Shown here piece after piece: positions 45,736 through 57,160 of a stretch of 64,000 nt of DNA. A program made the translations under genes and the position numbers. The notes under the pieces were generated by a model. The model was not told where the DNA came from. It made no database searches and saw nothing but the letters and a program-made list of their open reading frames with translations. The DNA is from Lactarius indigo (lineage: Eukaryota > Basidiomycota > Agaricomycetes > Russulales > Russulaceae), in the NCBI GenBank assembly GCA_025766275.1, contig JAFKAC010000001.1, forward strand, positions 2,480,001 to 2,544,000. Direction: 5' to 3'. Within the stretch, counting starts at the first letter, position 1. Every line of letters begins with the position of its first letter.

Positions 45736-48001
45736 TTATGTTTTTGTTTTCGTTGCCGACTTGCTAATGAGCTTCGCTTTTTCGATGGCAGCCATGGACT
45801 GGCGGACGAGATTCCGTTTGTAGTCAACAATGGTGATATCCTCTTTCGTGAGATTACGGATCTTGTGATCTGCAACTTCCCAAAGCTCTTCGGCTACCTG
45901 GGAGATGAGACGGAAGTCATGTGAGACAATCACTACACCGCCTTCGAAATCCTTTATGGCACGAGCGAGGGCGTCAATTGATGACATATCTAAGTGGTTA
46001 GTTGGTTCGTCTGGGAGCATGGAGTCGCAGTAAGAATTCAGGTTCTGGACTCAGTTGACAGATGCCTCACCAAGAAGAAGTATGTGCGGGTGCTCCATCG
46101 CAAGTTGGGAGAACACGACGCTAGATAGAGTAAGCTGTCGCTAAATATGCCGCCCCAATAGACATACCGGTTGCGTAAGCCATCAGAGAGTTGTCGGATT
46201 GGCGATGTCTGATGGGAACCCGAAAGACCGAATCGACCCAATTGTGCGCGCCACGCCTGACGGGAGTGAGCGACAAAACACGTAACGCGGGAGTCAAGGT
46301 ACCTGGACATCTTTCTCCGGGAACTTCTCAGCAAAGAGTTGCTGGAAATATTCAAGGGGAGCTTGGCCATATGGCAGTTGATCTGCGGAGTGCTGAGAAT
46401 ATTTTGAGAGCTTGAGGTTGGCATGTTTAGAAATGGTGCCCTCGACTGGCTGCAACACGCTCATGATAAGATTAAGAAGCGTCGACTTTCCGGTACCATT
46501 GGCCCCCAGAATAGCGATGCGTGAATCCATGCTGTACAGCCACGCGTGAGTCCGAGAAGCGGGTAGACGCAAAAGGAACTTACTCAATGCCGAAGGATAG
46601 ATTCTTATACAGGTAATCCTCCTTTTTCCCCGAATAAGAAAACGCGACTTCGTTAAAAGCCAAGATCGGAGGAGGTAGCTTCCGAATGTTCTCAAAGCGG
46701 AAGTTGAGAGGCTTTGGTACTTCGACCTTTTCGATGAGACCCGCAGCTTCCATTTTGTCAATGATTTTTTGTTTAGACTTGGCTTGCTTGACCAGGTTAG
46801 CGTAGGTACCGGCCGAAGCTATAAATCTGCCGTACATGTTAGCAAAGAGCAATTACCGAAGAATAAGTACATACTTCTTGATGTGAGCTATTTCGTCCTG
46901 TTGCTTTTGATATGCCTTCATCTGGTTGACCTCGTTCTCCCCCTTTGTCCGCACATATATCGTGAAATTACCAGTGTAGTAAACCATTTTTTTTTTCTGT
47001 GTCAAATCCATGATATTCGTGCAGACGCTGTCCATGAAATCTTGCGAGTGTGACGTGATGACAAGAATGTGGTTGTAGGTCGACAAGTATGCCTCCAACC
47101 AGACAACGGCACCTAAGTCCAAATGATTTGTTGGCTCGTCAAGTAGGAGAAGATGAGGCTTGACAAATAAGGCGCGTGCTAGAGCAACACGCATTCGCCA
47201 GCCTCCCGACATGTCCTTAGTCGGTTTCTTCATCATCGTTTGGGAAAATCCTAGACCGTGCAATATACTCCCAGCTTTGGCCTCAAAAGTGCTTGGGTCC
47301 ATCTCTTCCAGTTCCTCGTATGCGGCGTCCAAAGCAAGTTCATCCACATCTTCAGCTACCGATAATTCCTCAATGCGGGCTTCTAATCTCGCAACCTTCG
47401 CCCTAGCAGAGGCAACAATGAAGTCAAGTGCGTTCACGTCGGAAGGTTCGGCTTCTCCACGGACAAGATAAATGTCTATATGAGGCGGGAGAGGTATATC
47501 TTGTGCAGCGATGGACTGCAGGAATGTTGACTAGTTGTGGGTGAGACGTTATTCCTGAGGATAATGGGTCCAAGACACACCTTTCCTGAACCATTATCCC
47601 CGAGAAGACCATATCTCTGGCCATAGTTAAGGGCAATCTCGGCACCCTCGATTAGTAATCTACCATGGAAAGACAGCGTGTAGGCGTCGATCTTGATATC
47701 TCTCCCCTTGGGGTCAGATACGAGCACACCTGTTGCGCTCCTTGATAAAAGCGACATTAAGGGTACACGACAATGCGTAAATAGATAATGCAGACCTCTC
47801 AGTAGCTATCTGTAGTTTCGCCATCGAGGTGAGATCCTCTTGGCTAGTAGCGGCGGACAGGCTAGACAGCGGGGTATTAATGGAGCTTCCGCCATTCGTT
47901 GAACCTGGTGGTGTAGATGAAGTGACAGAAGAATTGGCCTTAGCAGCCTGCTTGGCAGCTTTTTCAGCAAGACGCTTTTGCTTTGACGTAGACGGTGGCA
48001 T
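45736..48001 (-). CDS. arb1: ABC-F ATPase of the Arb1/ABCF2 type (ribosome biogenesis)
   Basis: A cytosolic twin-cassette ATPase without membrane spans, needed for 40S and 60S assembly. The start [20 protein letters not shown] at 48001 gives the short basic N-terminus of Arb1, shorter than in Gcn20 or eEF3. Cassette 1: [12 protein letters not shown] (split by an intron), signature [16 protein letters not shown], Walker [22 protein letters not shown] linker with [20 protein letters not shown] follows. Cassette 2: [18 protein letters not shown] and, across an intron near 46017-46070, [20 protein letters not shown], then [20 protein letters not shown]. It ends in [12 protein letters not shown] at 45736-45738. 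The promoter has a tandem CCCTAA motif; see the regulatory entry. Confidence 0.92.
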
Positions 48002-48177
48002 GGTGGTAAGACGAGAAGATCGATTGAAAAAATGAAGACCAGTCAGCGATCCGTTCCGGACAATCTAAGCCCTAACCCTAAGACAAGGTTCATTACCCTT
48101 CAAGTACACGGACCGCGCATATACCCTCCTTTGGTCCCGTACTGCTCGTCTCAGACCCTCGGGGCAGCAGGTCTCAC
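48002..48177. promoter_or_regulatory. Divergent promoter of arb1 and the coiled-coil gene, with tandem CCCTAA (telobox-like) at 48070-48081
   Basis: 176 bp separate the start codons. Two perfect adjacent CCCTAA units occupy 48070-48081, about 70 bp upstream of arb1. Such telomere-like motifs are known binding sites of Tbf1-type Myb factors in promoters of ribosome-related genes. Relevance here is inferred from the motif and from arb1's role. Confidence 0.5.
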
Positions 48178-51100
48178 ATGTCCGAATCTCTGAGCACAGA
48201 GTCTTATGGTGAACTGCTGTGAGTGCAAATCTGGCTCACTAATGTTTCTCATCTTGATAGTCGACTCGATGCCGTAGTGGGTATCCCGCGGAGAGTGACA
48301 CGCTTAGCATCACGAACGAGCGTGAACCCACTGAACCTGCAGAAGACCTTCCCGACTCTTCCGATCCACATGCTTCTTCCACGGTGCCAGACCCACAGAT
48401 TGACAACAGACTCTCAGTCGTTTCTGCCACCTCTCTCGATCCAAAACGACGTAGTACTCGCCATCACAATACCAGACACAGCCATATGCATCGCGACCTT
48501 GCACATATGCTTTCCGTATCTGCACGTGATGCCAAGGAGCTAAGGCGTGGTCTCAATGCCGCCTACAACAAGCTAGACCAGTCGCGCGAGCGGGCGTCCC
48601 ACGCCGAAAAGCTCGCGCTTGATATGCTCCTTCGTGTACGCGAGGCCGAGGAGGAGCGGGAAAAGGCGATGCGTGAAGCTTCCGCTGTTCGCGAGGAATT
48701 AGGAAGATACAAAGCGTTGCTGGACAGTGCACATGGAGATATTCGACGCGGACAACACTTACTTCAAGATCAAGAGCACTTACGTTACGAAGCTGAAGCA
48801 GCTGCAGCCCGCGCTCGTGACACCGCCAGACAGATGAAGCAGAGGCGGTTGATTGAACTAGCCAGAGAACAGGGACGTAAAATGGGATACGATGAAGGCG
48901 TCCAAGCCGGCCAACGGATCGGATATTACGATGGTCAAAGTCCTGGCGACGGTACAAAGGTCTACTTCAATGAAGGTCCTAGATTCCGTGAAATCTTCGA
49001 CGAGAGCAATTATCGTCTCGACAATTTCGATCAGCCCCCACCTGTCCAACCAAATCCATCGTCTACAAATGATCCAGGTGTCCCCCCACTTGCACCGCAG
49101 GCTGCCCACCCACCATATACTGGTTTGCAAGCACAATATGACGAAATCCCTGCGGTGCCTCACAATACCTCAACGCCACCCTCCGAGGTACCTTATACGT
49201 CGCCTCTGAGGAGAATGTCGCGCCCGCCCTCGACCGATTCATCTAGCACAACCACCCTCCCTGCCGCCCCCATACCTCTACGCGCGGTGTCTCGCGCACC
49301 ACCGACCATGCCAACCATCCCAGAGGTTGCGAGCACGGAAGTGGGCTCTGCGTCCTGGTCTAGGTCCCAGGGAGACTCCCCAAGGATGCACAGTCACATT
49401 CAGCCAGTTCCCCAAGCACCTACGTATGACGTCGTACTTCCCTCGATTGTTCCTCACCTCCAGGATCCTGCTACTTTCGAGCCCCCTCCTGGAAGTGTGG
49501 GAGTGTCCCCACTAGCTTACGGGGCGTCTCCACACAACAGCGTTCTTCCTTCGGTCCGTCCTCTACAAGATCGAGCAGATTTCGAGCCCCCCCCTGGAAG
49601 CGTGGGCATGTCGCCCGCCCTGGCTCCCCAAATGTCTCCCCATGACGTTACTTTTCCTTCGATTGTCCCAGCCCCGCAGGATCGTACTGCTTTCCGGCCT
49701 CCCCCTGGAAGCGTAGAGATGTCACCCGCCCTGGCTCTCCAAGCCTCTCATGACGCCGTTCTTCCCTCGACTGTTCCTCCCCCGCAGGATCGTGCTACTT
49801 ACCAGCCACCTCCTGGAAGCGTGTATGAGGCTCGCTCTGCGCCTGTCAGCGGACACCCCCAAGGGCCAAGTGAACAACCTGTCTATCCACTACCGTCACC
49901 ACGTGGGGGCTATGATTACTTTTCGAATGCGAATGAAGGAATCCGCAGTCCTGTGAGAGAACGCTTCGCAAGCACCCCTAGAGCTACTCCGGGTCAAGGG
50001 CAAGGACACCGTGCAGGTCCCCCCGGAAATTCCCCAACCACCGTGCAAGGACGCTTCGCAAGCGCCCCTGGAGCTACCCCGAGTCAAGCACAAGGACATC
50101 ATGCAGCCCCCCCTGGAAATTCCCCAAGCACAGTCCAAGACTACTTCCCAAGCTCCTCTGAGTATGCCCCGAGTCGAGTACGAGAACGCAACTCGAGCAC
50201 CCACTCGAGCACCCGCTCTCGTAGAACTTCTCGCACTCGTGCCGAGAGTATACAGCTCGCGGACGAGCTGCGAAATCCAGAGTCCTTAACAAGGGTCAGA
50301 CCAGTGGGTCCTTTCTTTTGATCTTGCTTCCATTGGTGATTCATGGGGCCCCAGGACGGTTCGACGCCGAGACGAGATGGCCCGCCAAAGCGACGTCCTA
50401 TTCCCCAAATGCCGGCTCCCCTCGCCCCACAGTCCGCTCCAAACATGTCATATGGTCAAGGACCCCAGGGCAGCGGGCGACACAAGCAATCGTCCGGGTT
50501 CGACTATGGGATGCCCAATGATCCGGGCCTAAATGCCAGTCCAAATACCGAAGTTGATCGGCGCCGTTCCCTTTCACGAGCCATACCAAGTCCGGCAGAA
50601 CGCCCGGTACGTGTTGACTCTGTCTACCCCTTAGTACTGGCCTTATCTTCTCGCTCGCATCGACAGATAGACAGGGCACCAGCTCAGCGTTCGAGTGCAG
50701 CATCTCACCAGAGTTATGGCGGGCAACATCTCGGCCCTAGCACCGCTCGCGATCCACATCCTCAAGCGGCTCCTTACTTCATACCAAATGACCCTTCCGC
50801 TGGTCAGCAGGCAGCACCTCAGAACCATACTCCCAGAGTGCACGTGCAAATCCCCCCCACGGCATATTACACTCCAGACCCCGAATCTCTCCTAGCCAAT
50901 TCACCCACAATGCGTGACCAGGTTCAGCCCACTGATACTTACGTTCCAGTCGCAGCTCCATCCAGTCCCGATCCAAATGTGTCCGACTTACGGGTTCAAT
51001 CGCCGCCCCGTTATCCCCCGACCCTCTATAATGAACCCAAGCTACAGCAACAGTCCTCCAGAAGTGCTGATTACCAGCAAGAGCAGATGGCGTCATCACC

Positions 51101-51581
51101 CACCTTACCTGTGCCCTCCCGAAACTCCCGGGCTACTTCCCACATGATGATTCCTCCCCCGGCAACACCTTCGCGTAGAAGTTCCTATGTCACAAGGCAG
51201 GGAATGGTGGCTGATTCTCCACGCACGCCCACTGATGCTCTTCCCATCCCACCTCCCTCTTTGTCACCTCACCCGAGCCCTGCGGGCTTTCCCCGACAAA
51301 TCCCCCCGCCACAAGGTGCTTCTACTCCAGGGCGCCCCACTTCCCCGAACCCCTTGCCCAGAAGCTCATCCCCTGCCCCTCTACCTCGGGCTGCATCGCC
51401 AGTCCCATTGCCAGTACGTTCGCCGTCAATGCGATCTATCAAAATGCACCGGAGTGCGTCGGACGTCTCACTTCCAGGTGCACATGGCTCGCCATATATG
51501 CATTACAACCCGAATCTAGAAGCTGACATTGCGGTTCTGGCAAGCTCCAGTACTGAGAGATTGGCAGCCCCGACCCGGTAA
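48178..51581 (+). CDS. Coiled-coil protein with Pro-rich repeat tail (paralogue A)
   Basis: Not recognised by name. Four exons (48178-48218, 48278-50303, 50355-50606, 50667-51581) give 1,077 aa. The start is MSESLSTESYGELL. After an acidic lead, residues about 80-230 form a strong coiled coil (NAAYNKLDQSRERASHAEKL, REAEEEREKAMREASAVREE). It closes with LIELAREQGRKMGYDEGVQA and GQRIGYYDG, a Gly-punctuated segment shared with the gene at 57161. The rest is disordered. Four units around PPPGSV (FEPPPGSVGVSP, FEPPPGSVGMSP, FRPPPGSVEMSP, YQPPPGSVYEAR) and three of the type RFASAPGATPSQAQGHHA are tandem repeats. The end has HRSASDVSLPGAHGSPYMH. The third intron is in frame (60 nt) and could be retained. 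Divergent from arb1. Confidence 0.78.
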
Positions 51582-51756
51582 TTGAACTTATGACTATATA
51601 AGCTATCGATCGCTTTCGTAACTTACTGCATAATGTGCAACGCGATGTTAATCGTATCGACCGACGACTACGGTCGCGTAGAGTAGAGGAATATAAGGAA
51701 TTGATTACACAATAAGCACCTGACTGTCGACCGACTCATCCTTTTACCTGCCCCCG

Positions 51757-53145
51757 ATGCCCGTCACCTATTCCCGTTCACCCCCATCACAATCCTCGTA
51801 TCTTGCTGATATTTTTGACGTGGATGAGTCTATCGTGCTCTCCGATCTTGTCCGCTCTGGTGAAGTCTCACGGCTCCGCCGCCGTGGCGCCATTGCTATA
51901 CGGGACTCGATCACCCCCCAATCGCCAGTCCCTCCGGGAACTTCTGGGATTCGCCGGCACTCTTCTGCACCGTTTCTACACCCGCCGCCTCGACCGGAAC
52001 CCGACACTTCGGAAAATGATGAGGACGACGCCGAGTACCCACAAAACGGTGCTAGTAGGTGGTTCGCCCGCTTTCGCCCCAGTTTTGAAGAACCGCCAAC
52101 AAGCGGCCCCGATAACACGGGGGGTTCACGCCCATTCACACCGGGGGGCGAAGGTCTTCTCCCTCAGGACGGCGGGGACTCTTCATACATGTTGTTCTGC
52201 GGCGGGAGATTACGCGACGGTGACTGGTCCAACAACCCCTCTAACGCACCCCTGACACTCGATCCCCCTTCTCGGCACCGTGTCTTTGCGTTCAGGCCTC
52301 CACCACCCACGCGACGGGCCTCGCACCCGCGCGCACGGCGCACGAACGGCTGTGGGGTATTAGTTCATCTCAGTGCGCAGCCACGTCGGAGACAGGGCAC
52401 GTGGGTCGCACGCGGTGGGGCTGCAGAATCAGTCGCGAGGATGGATTCCCGCTATTTTGACTGTCGTGTCGCAGCCAGGTTGACCAAGAGCGCGTGTGGG
52501 TGTGTACGTGAGGGGGTGGGTTGCCGCGTCTGGTGAGTCGGTGTTGGTTGTTCAGTCGCGATCGGTGATGACAAGGCTGATGACGTGTGTTTTAGTGGAA
52601 ATCCACTCGGAATCATTTATGTCCCGTGTCAGGCTGCCGTGGATGGTCTGAGTACTCCCCAAACAGTTTCATCGGTACACCCTTTGACAGGACGAACACA
52701 GACCGCGCAAAACGGACCCGCTGCGCGGCCGCCGTTCGGCCCTAATTATTGGTTACCCACATGCCAGAGACGCAGGAACGCAGTGACGGAAGAGATATAC
52801 AATTTCTTTTCGGAGAGCGTGCGTGCTGCTCCCGAGTTTACGTTTCCGCCTCGGCCGCCGTCCGAGGTCCCTCCTTCGTGGTCATGGTCCACGCGGCCAC
52901 CATCGCCAACGACTCCTGTCGCGCTCGCGCCACAACAACCTCCCGCGACGTCTACACCAGTTCCCTTTGCTCCCCCTTGGTGGACATATGGACTTTCGGA
53001 TCCCCTCCAGGCTGAAGGGTCGCATTATGACGGCGACACTACTCCTCAGGACGACGACGGGGCTGAAGTGGACGGCGCGGAAAAGTTGGAGGATTCTGGG
53101 CCGGATCACGGTAGCACAAATCGATTTTTGTGGGTCGAGCTGTGA
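51757..53145 (+). CDS. Unknown Cys-motif protein (GNPLG type), possible zinc binding
   Basis: Two exons (51757-52532, 52596-53145) give 441 aa. The N-terminus MPVTYSRSPPSQSSYLADIF precedes an acidic and Pro-rich region. SRWFARFRPSFEE, then FCGGRLRDGDWSNN and RRTNGCGVLVHLSA, look conserved. The intron is removed inside the key motif: ACGCVREGVGCRVCGNPLGI, then IYVPC, so five Cys fall in a C-x-C-x5-C-x2-C...C pattern that could hold zinc. The C-terminal half is Pro/Trp-rich (PPSWSWSTRPPSPTTP) with a YNFFSESVRAAPEFTFPPRP segment and an acidic end. I recall similar GNPLG-containing proteins from other mushrooms without a known function; no function is claimed. It lies 175 bp after paralogue A. 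Confidence 0.75.
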
Positions 53146-53803
53146 GTTTGTCCTGTGCTTCATTTTCGGATGCGTTCGCAGGTTGCCATTGGTTGGATCT
53201 TATGCAATTTTTTCTGTGTGATGTTTTCTCAATAACACGCCGGTATCTACGACACGTATAATGCGCGCGCATGTCGTGCTGCTTCTCTGAGAACGACAGT
53301 GTATTAAGTCCGCTGTGTACACCCGAATAGGCTTAGTTGACAGAGTGGAGCCAACGCAAGCTTAATAGACTTCCAAGGGAAAATAACCTAGGCCTTCAAA
53401 TTACGTGCCAAAAGAACTTCGCAGCTCAAATCTGCAAAAAAGAAGGGTCTGAGTAAATTCAGTAAAACTACTCTCCCCTTTTATTTTTTGCTTTGAAATT
53501 TGTCGTGAACACCGTAGCCGAGATAGAAGCACTATGAACGTGGTTGTGGTCACAACTATCGTGACACCGATATCAAGAAATTAGACTGGTGGTAGGTTTT
53601 CTACACAAGCGACGACCAGCTAGTGTCGCATCCGTCACCGTGGGAAGCAAATACGCTAAAGGCCTGATATCGGACTGGCTACGCGATATCGAAAGTCACC
53701 AGGCGTCGACTTGGAGAGTAGTGTGCGAGTCCTGTGACCGACTGCGAGTACGCCAAGCAGTAAAGGTCCATCACTCCATCACTGTCACCTACGGGCATCA
53801 CTC
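53146..53803. other. Convergent intergenic region
   Basis: 658 nt between the stops of the Cys-motif gene (+) and PP4 (-). No gene-quality ORF or RNA gene is seen. Confidence 0.5.
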
Positions 53804-55224
53804 TCAGAGGAAGTAATCCGCGGGTGGTCGTTTCAGTGGCACAGAGCGGACGTCCTACAAGAATGTATGAAGGAGAGGCGCGAGGAATTTGAGAGAAAAC
53901 TCGTACCGATGGAGCGTGTTGGAAAACTTTGTATTCTTGAGCCAAGTGTTCGTCGAGTTCTAGAATCGATGCGACGTTCCCGCAACTGGGTAATCGTGGT
54001 TTAGCGAACGCTTCGCAGGAAGGAATACAAGAGTGATGCATTGATGCGGATAAATCAACTCGGATTTTTCCACCGTCGGATAAGATGGGGGACCGGGTGA
54101 GACGAGTACTTACCGGTAGCAATAGTTGGGAGCGCTCCACACAGTGACGATGGTCTGGTCGAACATCAACTTATAGCCCTCCATTGCGAGCTGATGGGCT
54201 CGGGCAATGAGGTCAATGGCGTTGTGATGCGCAAACGTTTTGGTAATATCTGCGCCGAAAAGAAAGCCCGCTCCACGGAGAGAAAGCCCCCAGCCAGTGA
54301 TATCTACGTTAGGGTGTCAGTTTCGGTCCAGTTTCGGCTCACGAACGTGGGAATTACGAGAATCGTGAGGAACAGCAAGAAAAAAAGGGTATGTGTGTGA
54401 GAAGCTCACCATCTGGGTCAGACCACAGTAGGTCACACATTGCGCCATCATGGGGGACCTCCTGCTTCCTATCAATAGTGCGAATCTGGTCATATGGGCG
54501 GCATCAGCGAGACGACATCAATCAAAGGTATTCTGGACCTGGTCAATGGCTTGCAGGGCCGGACTCAGGCCGCCATGGACGCAGAATACGCGACCATCTA
54601 CAATGGCACCCAGGGCGAGGTAATCGAAGACTTCGCAGCACCAGCGCCATACATTGCTACTTCCGTACTTGCGTTGACACTCGTCGTAAAAGCCGTATAC
54701 TTGCGTGATCTGCCGTGATTCGTGGTTTCCACGGATGAGGGTGATGCGGTCCGGATAGCGCACTTTGAGCGCCAGGAGGAGGAGAAAGGTTTCGACGCTG
54801 TAAAATCCCCGATCCACAAAGTCTCCTGGATCATTGATGGGTACGAGGCGGGTGGGTGAAGGTGAGAAGTCGCACCGATAAATATGTAATTGGTCTCTGG
54901 GCAAGTACCACCAATCTTGAACAACTCCATCAAGTCAAAGAACTGCCCATGAATGTCGCCGCAAATCTGAATTTTATCCGAGTTAGTTGGTCGAGCGAGC
55001 AAGTTACGATGCGATTACCTACGGTCACCGGGGCAGTCCACGACCTGGACGTTACTTTCCTCAATAAGGATCTCCCTAGCTTTGATACATAATCGTTTAA
55101 CTTGTTCTTCGGATATTGGATTGCATTGAATGAGCTGTTCGATTTGACTTTGGGGGCATGTATGCGTGTGAGTGCGTGGGTATTGGGCGATACTACACAC
55201 AGACCTGTCCAAGTCACTGGGCAT
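53804..55224 (-). CDS. pph3: Serine/threonine protein phosphatase 4 catalytic subunit
   Basis: A PP2A-like phosphatase that acts on the DNA-damage response and other nuclear targets. The start at 55224 (MPSDLD) joins through an intron to [20 protein letters not shown] and [16 protein letters not shown]. Metal-binding motifs follow: [19 protein letters not shown], then [20 protein letters not shown] and [19 protein letters not shown]. Later exons give [54 protein letters not shown] and [20 protein letters not shown]. The last intron must be removed to give PPADYFL at 53804-53806, the methylated C-terminus of PP2A-like enzymes. The N-terminus and [14 protein letters not shown] favour PP4 over PP2A and PP6. 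Confidence 0.93.
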
Positions 55225-55599
55225 TTCGCTTCGGTTCAGTGCAACACACCCTTTGAGTCGCATCCACCGCTTACTGGGTCGAGCAGCGCTTACAGTAAAG
55301 TTCGCGTAATGATTAATTATTAGGCAAGCTAACATACATACATTTCCCTACCCGAGCTTATCCTCCTAACCGTGTGGCCAGCCTTCTTAAATCGTACACC
55401 GTCGTAAAAGGTGATTCGTAATTGGCTGGTACCTGGTACCAACCCCATCTGTCAGCGGAGTGCCATCACGCGGACAGGCTAAGGCTAGGCCTAGCAAGCA
55501 AGTTGCACATAGGGCAAGTGAGGTCTATGAGCTCCGGGGTAATGCAGACCCGACGACGACCAAGGGTGCATGCGGGCGGGTGCCTCTCCGTGACTCATA
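55225..55599. other. Intergenic between the C2H2 gene 3' end and the PP4 start
   Basis: 375 nt that hold the PP4 promoter and the C2H2 3' UTR, both on the minus strand. No other feature is seen. Confidence 0.45.
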
Positions 55600-56910
55600 T
55601 CACAAAACATATTCAACTCCTTCCCCAGCTGGCATGCCTCTAATATCTGATAGCCGGTTCTGCCAAGAAGCAGTTGAAATTGCGCGATGATACTCCGCCT
55701 CAGTGGGGATGAGTTGGGAAGTGTGGTAGTGTTCTGTTATGGTGTAATCATTCTGAACCTGCGTCAGCCGGGACTGTTCTGGCACTGGATACGTCATTCC
55801 GCTCACAGCGGCCGTCGTGAGATTGTGCCTTTGATAGGCTGAAGGGGAGTGTTCTGAGCTATGCGAGGACATTGATAATGATGAAACGGGCGAAGGAGAA
55901 TTGGGTGATGGGACGGGGGATAGGTGAGGTTGGATTGACTGCAAATTGGTATGCAAAGGCAGTCCTTGCCTATTGTGGAGATTGCTCCTAGGCTGAGGTT
56001 GGATGAGGGAAACATCCGCATGCATGGATCGGTCGATGTCGATTGACTGCGTGGGGGAGAGACGATCGGGTAGCTGGTGATTCGGGGGCGGGCACGCGCC
56101 GTACACGCCATATGTTGCTGTATTGGGCATGTCACTCATGGCATGGGACTCTGTGATCACCAAAGCACCGGAGGAAGGGGCGTATATACGATGTTGGGGA
56201 GAGAACGAGCCAAGGTCACTGCCAGCTGGCTGGACACATGAATCATGGGGAAAGCCACATTGAGGAGACCCACGTGGATCAAAATAATGTGGCTGAGGGA
56301 CGGTTTCTTGGTAGTCTTGTTTGACGTATTCCTGCGCCGGAGGGTACAAAATAGACAAATTAGACATGGATGGAGATGGCTCCGAGGAGTATACACGCGG
56401 TACGAAAGCGAGTTCGAGTGCAGGGGGTGTAGAAGGGGGAGAGTCCGGAGGGGCCTCGGGAACGGGGGGCGCTTTGACATGCTTTTTGACCCCTGACAAA
56501 ACGTGAGCACGCGCCGATGCAGAGTTGCGGCGTGACCCGGGGGTTAGGTGAATTCGATAACTGGAGGCGAGAGTCAGGATGTGCAGGTAGATCGCGACGA
56601 AGCGTGATACCCACTGTTGTTGGAGGTTGTCCTGACGAGAACAGCGAGTGTCACAACCAGGAAATGGGCACTTGTGGTTGCGCTCTCCTGTGTGAATGCG
56701 GGCATGCCTGGACAAATGGCCGCTTGTGGTGAAAGCCTTAGAACAGACGTGACAGACATGCTTTTTTTTGTTGGAGGAAGACGGGAAGTTAGAATGTGGA
56801 GAAAAACAGGACTTCGAGTCGGAAACAAGAAAAGGAGAGGGAGGAGAGGAAGGTAAGGACGAGGAGGAGGACGAGTGAACGGAGATTGGAGGTATCGAAG
56901 GGTAAGGCAT
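55600..56910 (-). CDS. Two-finger C2H2 transcription factor (Nrg1/Mig-like layout)
   Basis: A nuclear DNA-binding protein by motif. The start at 56910 is MPYPSIPPISVHSSSSSS, followed by a Ser/Pro-rich leader. Finger 1 is HVCHVCSKAFTTSGHLSRHA and continues RIH; the linker is TGERNHK. Finger 2 is CPFPGCDTRCSRQDNLQQ and then HYRIH. The second finger's first His is made across an intron at about 56580-56628 (CA|T), so without splicing the finger would be broken. The rest is Pro/Ser/Gln-rich with many SP motifs, consistent with an activation or repression region. The finger pair and the linker resemble Nrg1-type repressors of fungi. Targets are unknown. It is divergent from paralogue B by 250 bp. 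Confidence 0.83.
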   Translation of the reverse strand: MPYPSIPPISVHSSSSSSLPSSPPSPFLVSDSKSCFSPHSNFPSSSNKKKHVCHVCSKAFTTSGHLSRHARIHTGERNHKCPFPGCDTRCSRQDNLQQQWVSRFVAIYLHILTLASSYRIHLTPGSRRNSASARAHVLSGVKKHVKAPPVPEAPPDSPPSTPPALELAFVPRVYSSEPSPSMSNLSILYPPAQEYVKQDYQETVPQPHYFDPRGSPQCGFPHDSCVQPAGSDLGSFSPQHRIYAPSSGALVITESHAMSDMPNTATYGVYGACPPPNHQLPDRLSPTQSIDIDRSMHADVSLIQPQPRSNLHNRQGLPLHTNLQSIQPHLSPVPSPNSPSPVSSLSMSSHSSEHSPSAYQRHNLTTAAVSGMTYPVPEQSRLTQVQNDYTITEHYHTSQLIPTEAEYHRAISTASWQNRLSDIRGMPAGEGVEYVL

Positions 56911-57160
56911 GACTCTGGGATTCTGGTGAGGACGTGCGGTAAATAACAATAATCTAATACGTTAGATTACGTATAAGTTAATAAGGCTCAGGCGGACTCT
57001 TGAGCTGAGTTTTGTTTTTCTTGTTTAATCTGACTGATCTGATCTCGTCTCGTCTGATCTGATCGAGGAGTTGGTCTTCGGCGTTCATTTCCAACGTGAC
57101 ATGGACTAAGGTCCACGGGAAATTGCCGAGTTGGTTTCATCTTCCTCTCGACCCGCCGCA
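56911..57160. promoter_or_regulatory. Divergent promoter of the C2H2 gene and paralogue B
   Basis: 250 bp. A repetitive stretch of CTGATCTGATCTCGTCTCGT type lies at about 57026-57063. The role is inferred from gene orientation. Confidence 0.45.

Noticed and set aside
56574..56640. Broken second C2H2 finger
   Set aside because: The break is an intron inside the first His codon; removing it gives a normal finger.
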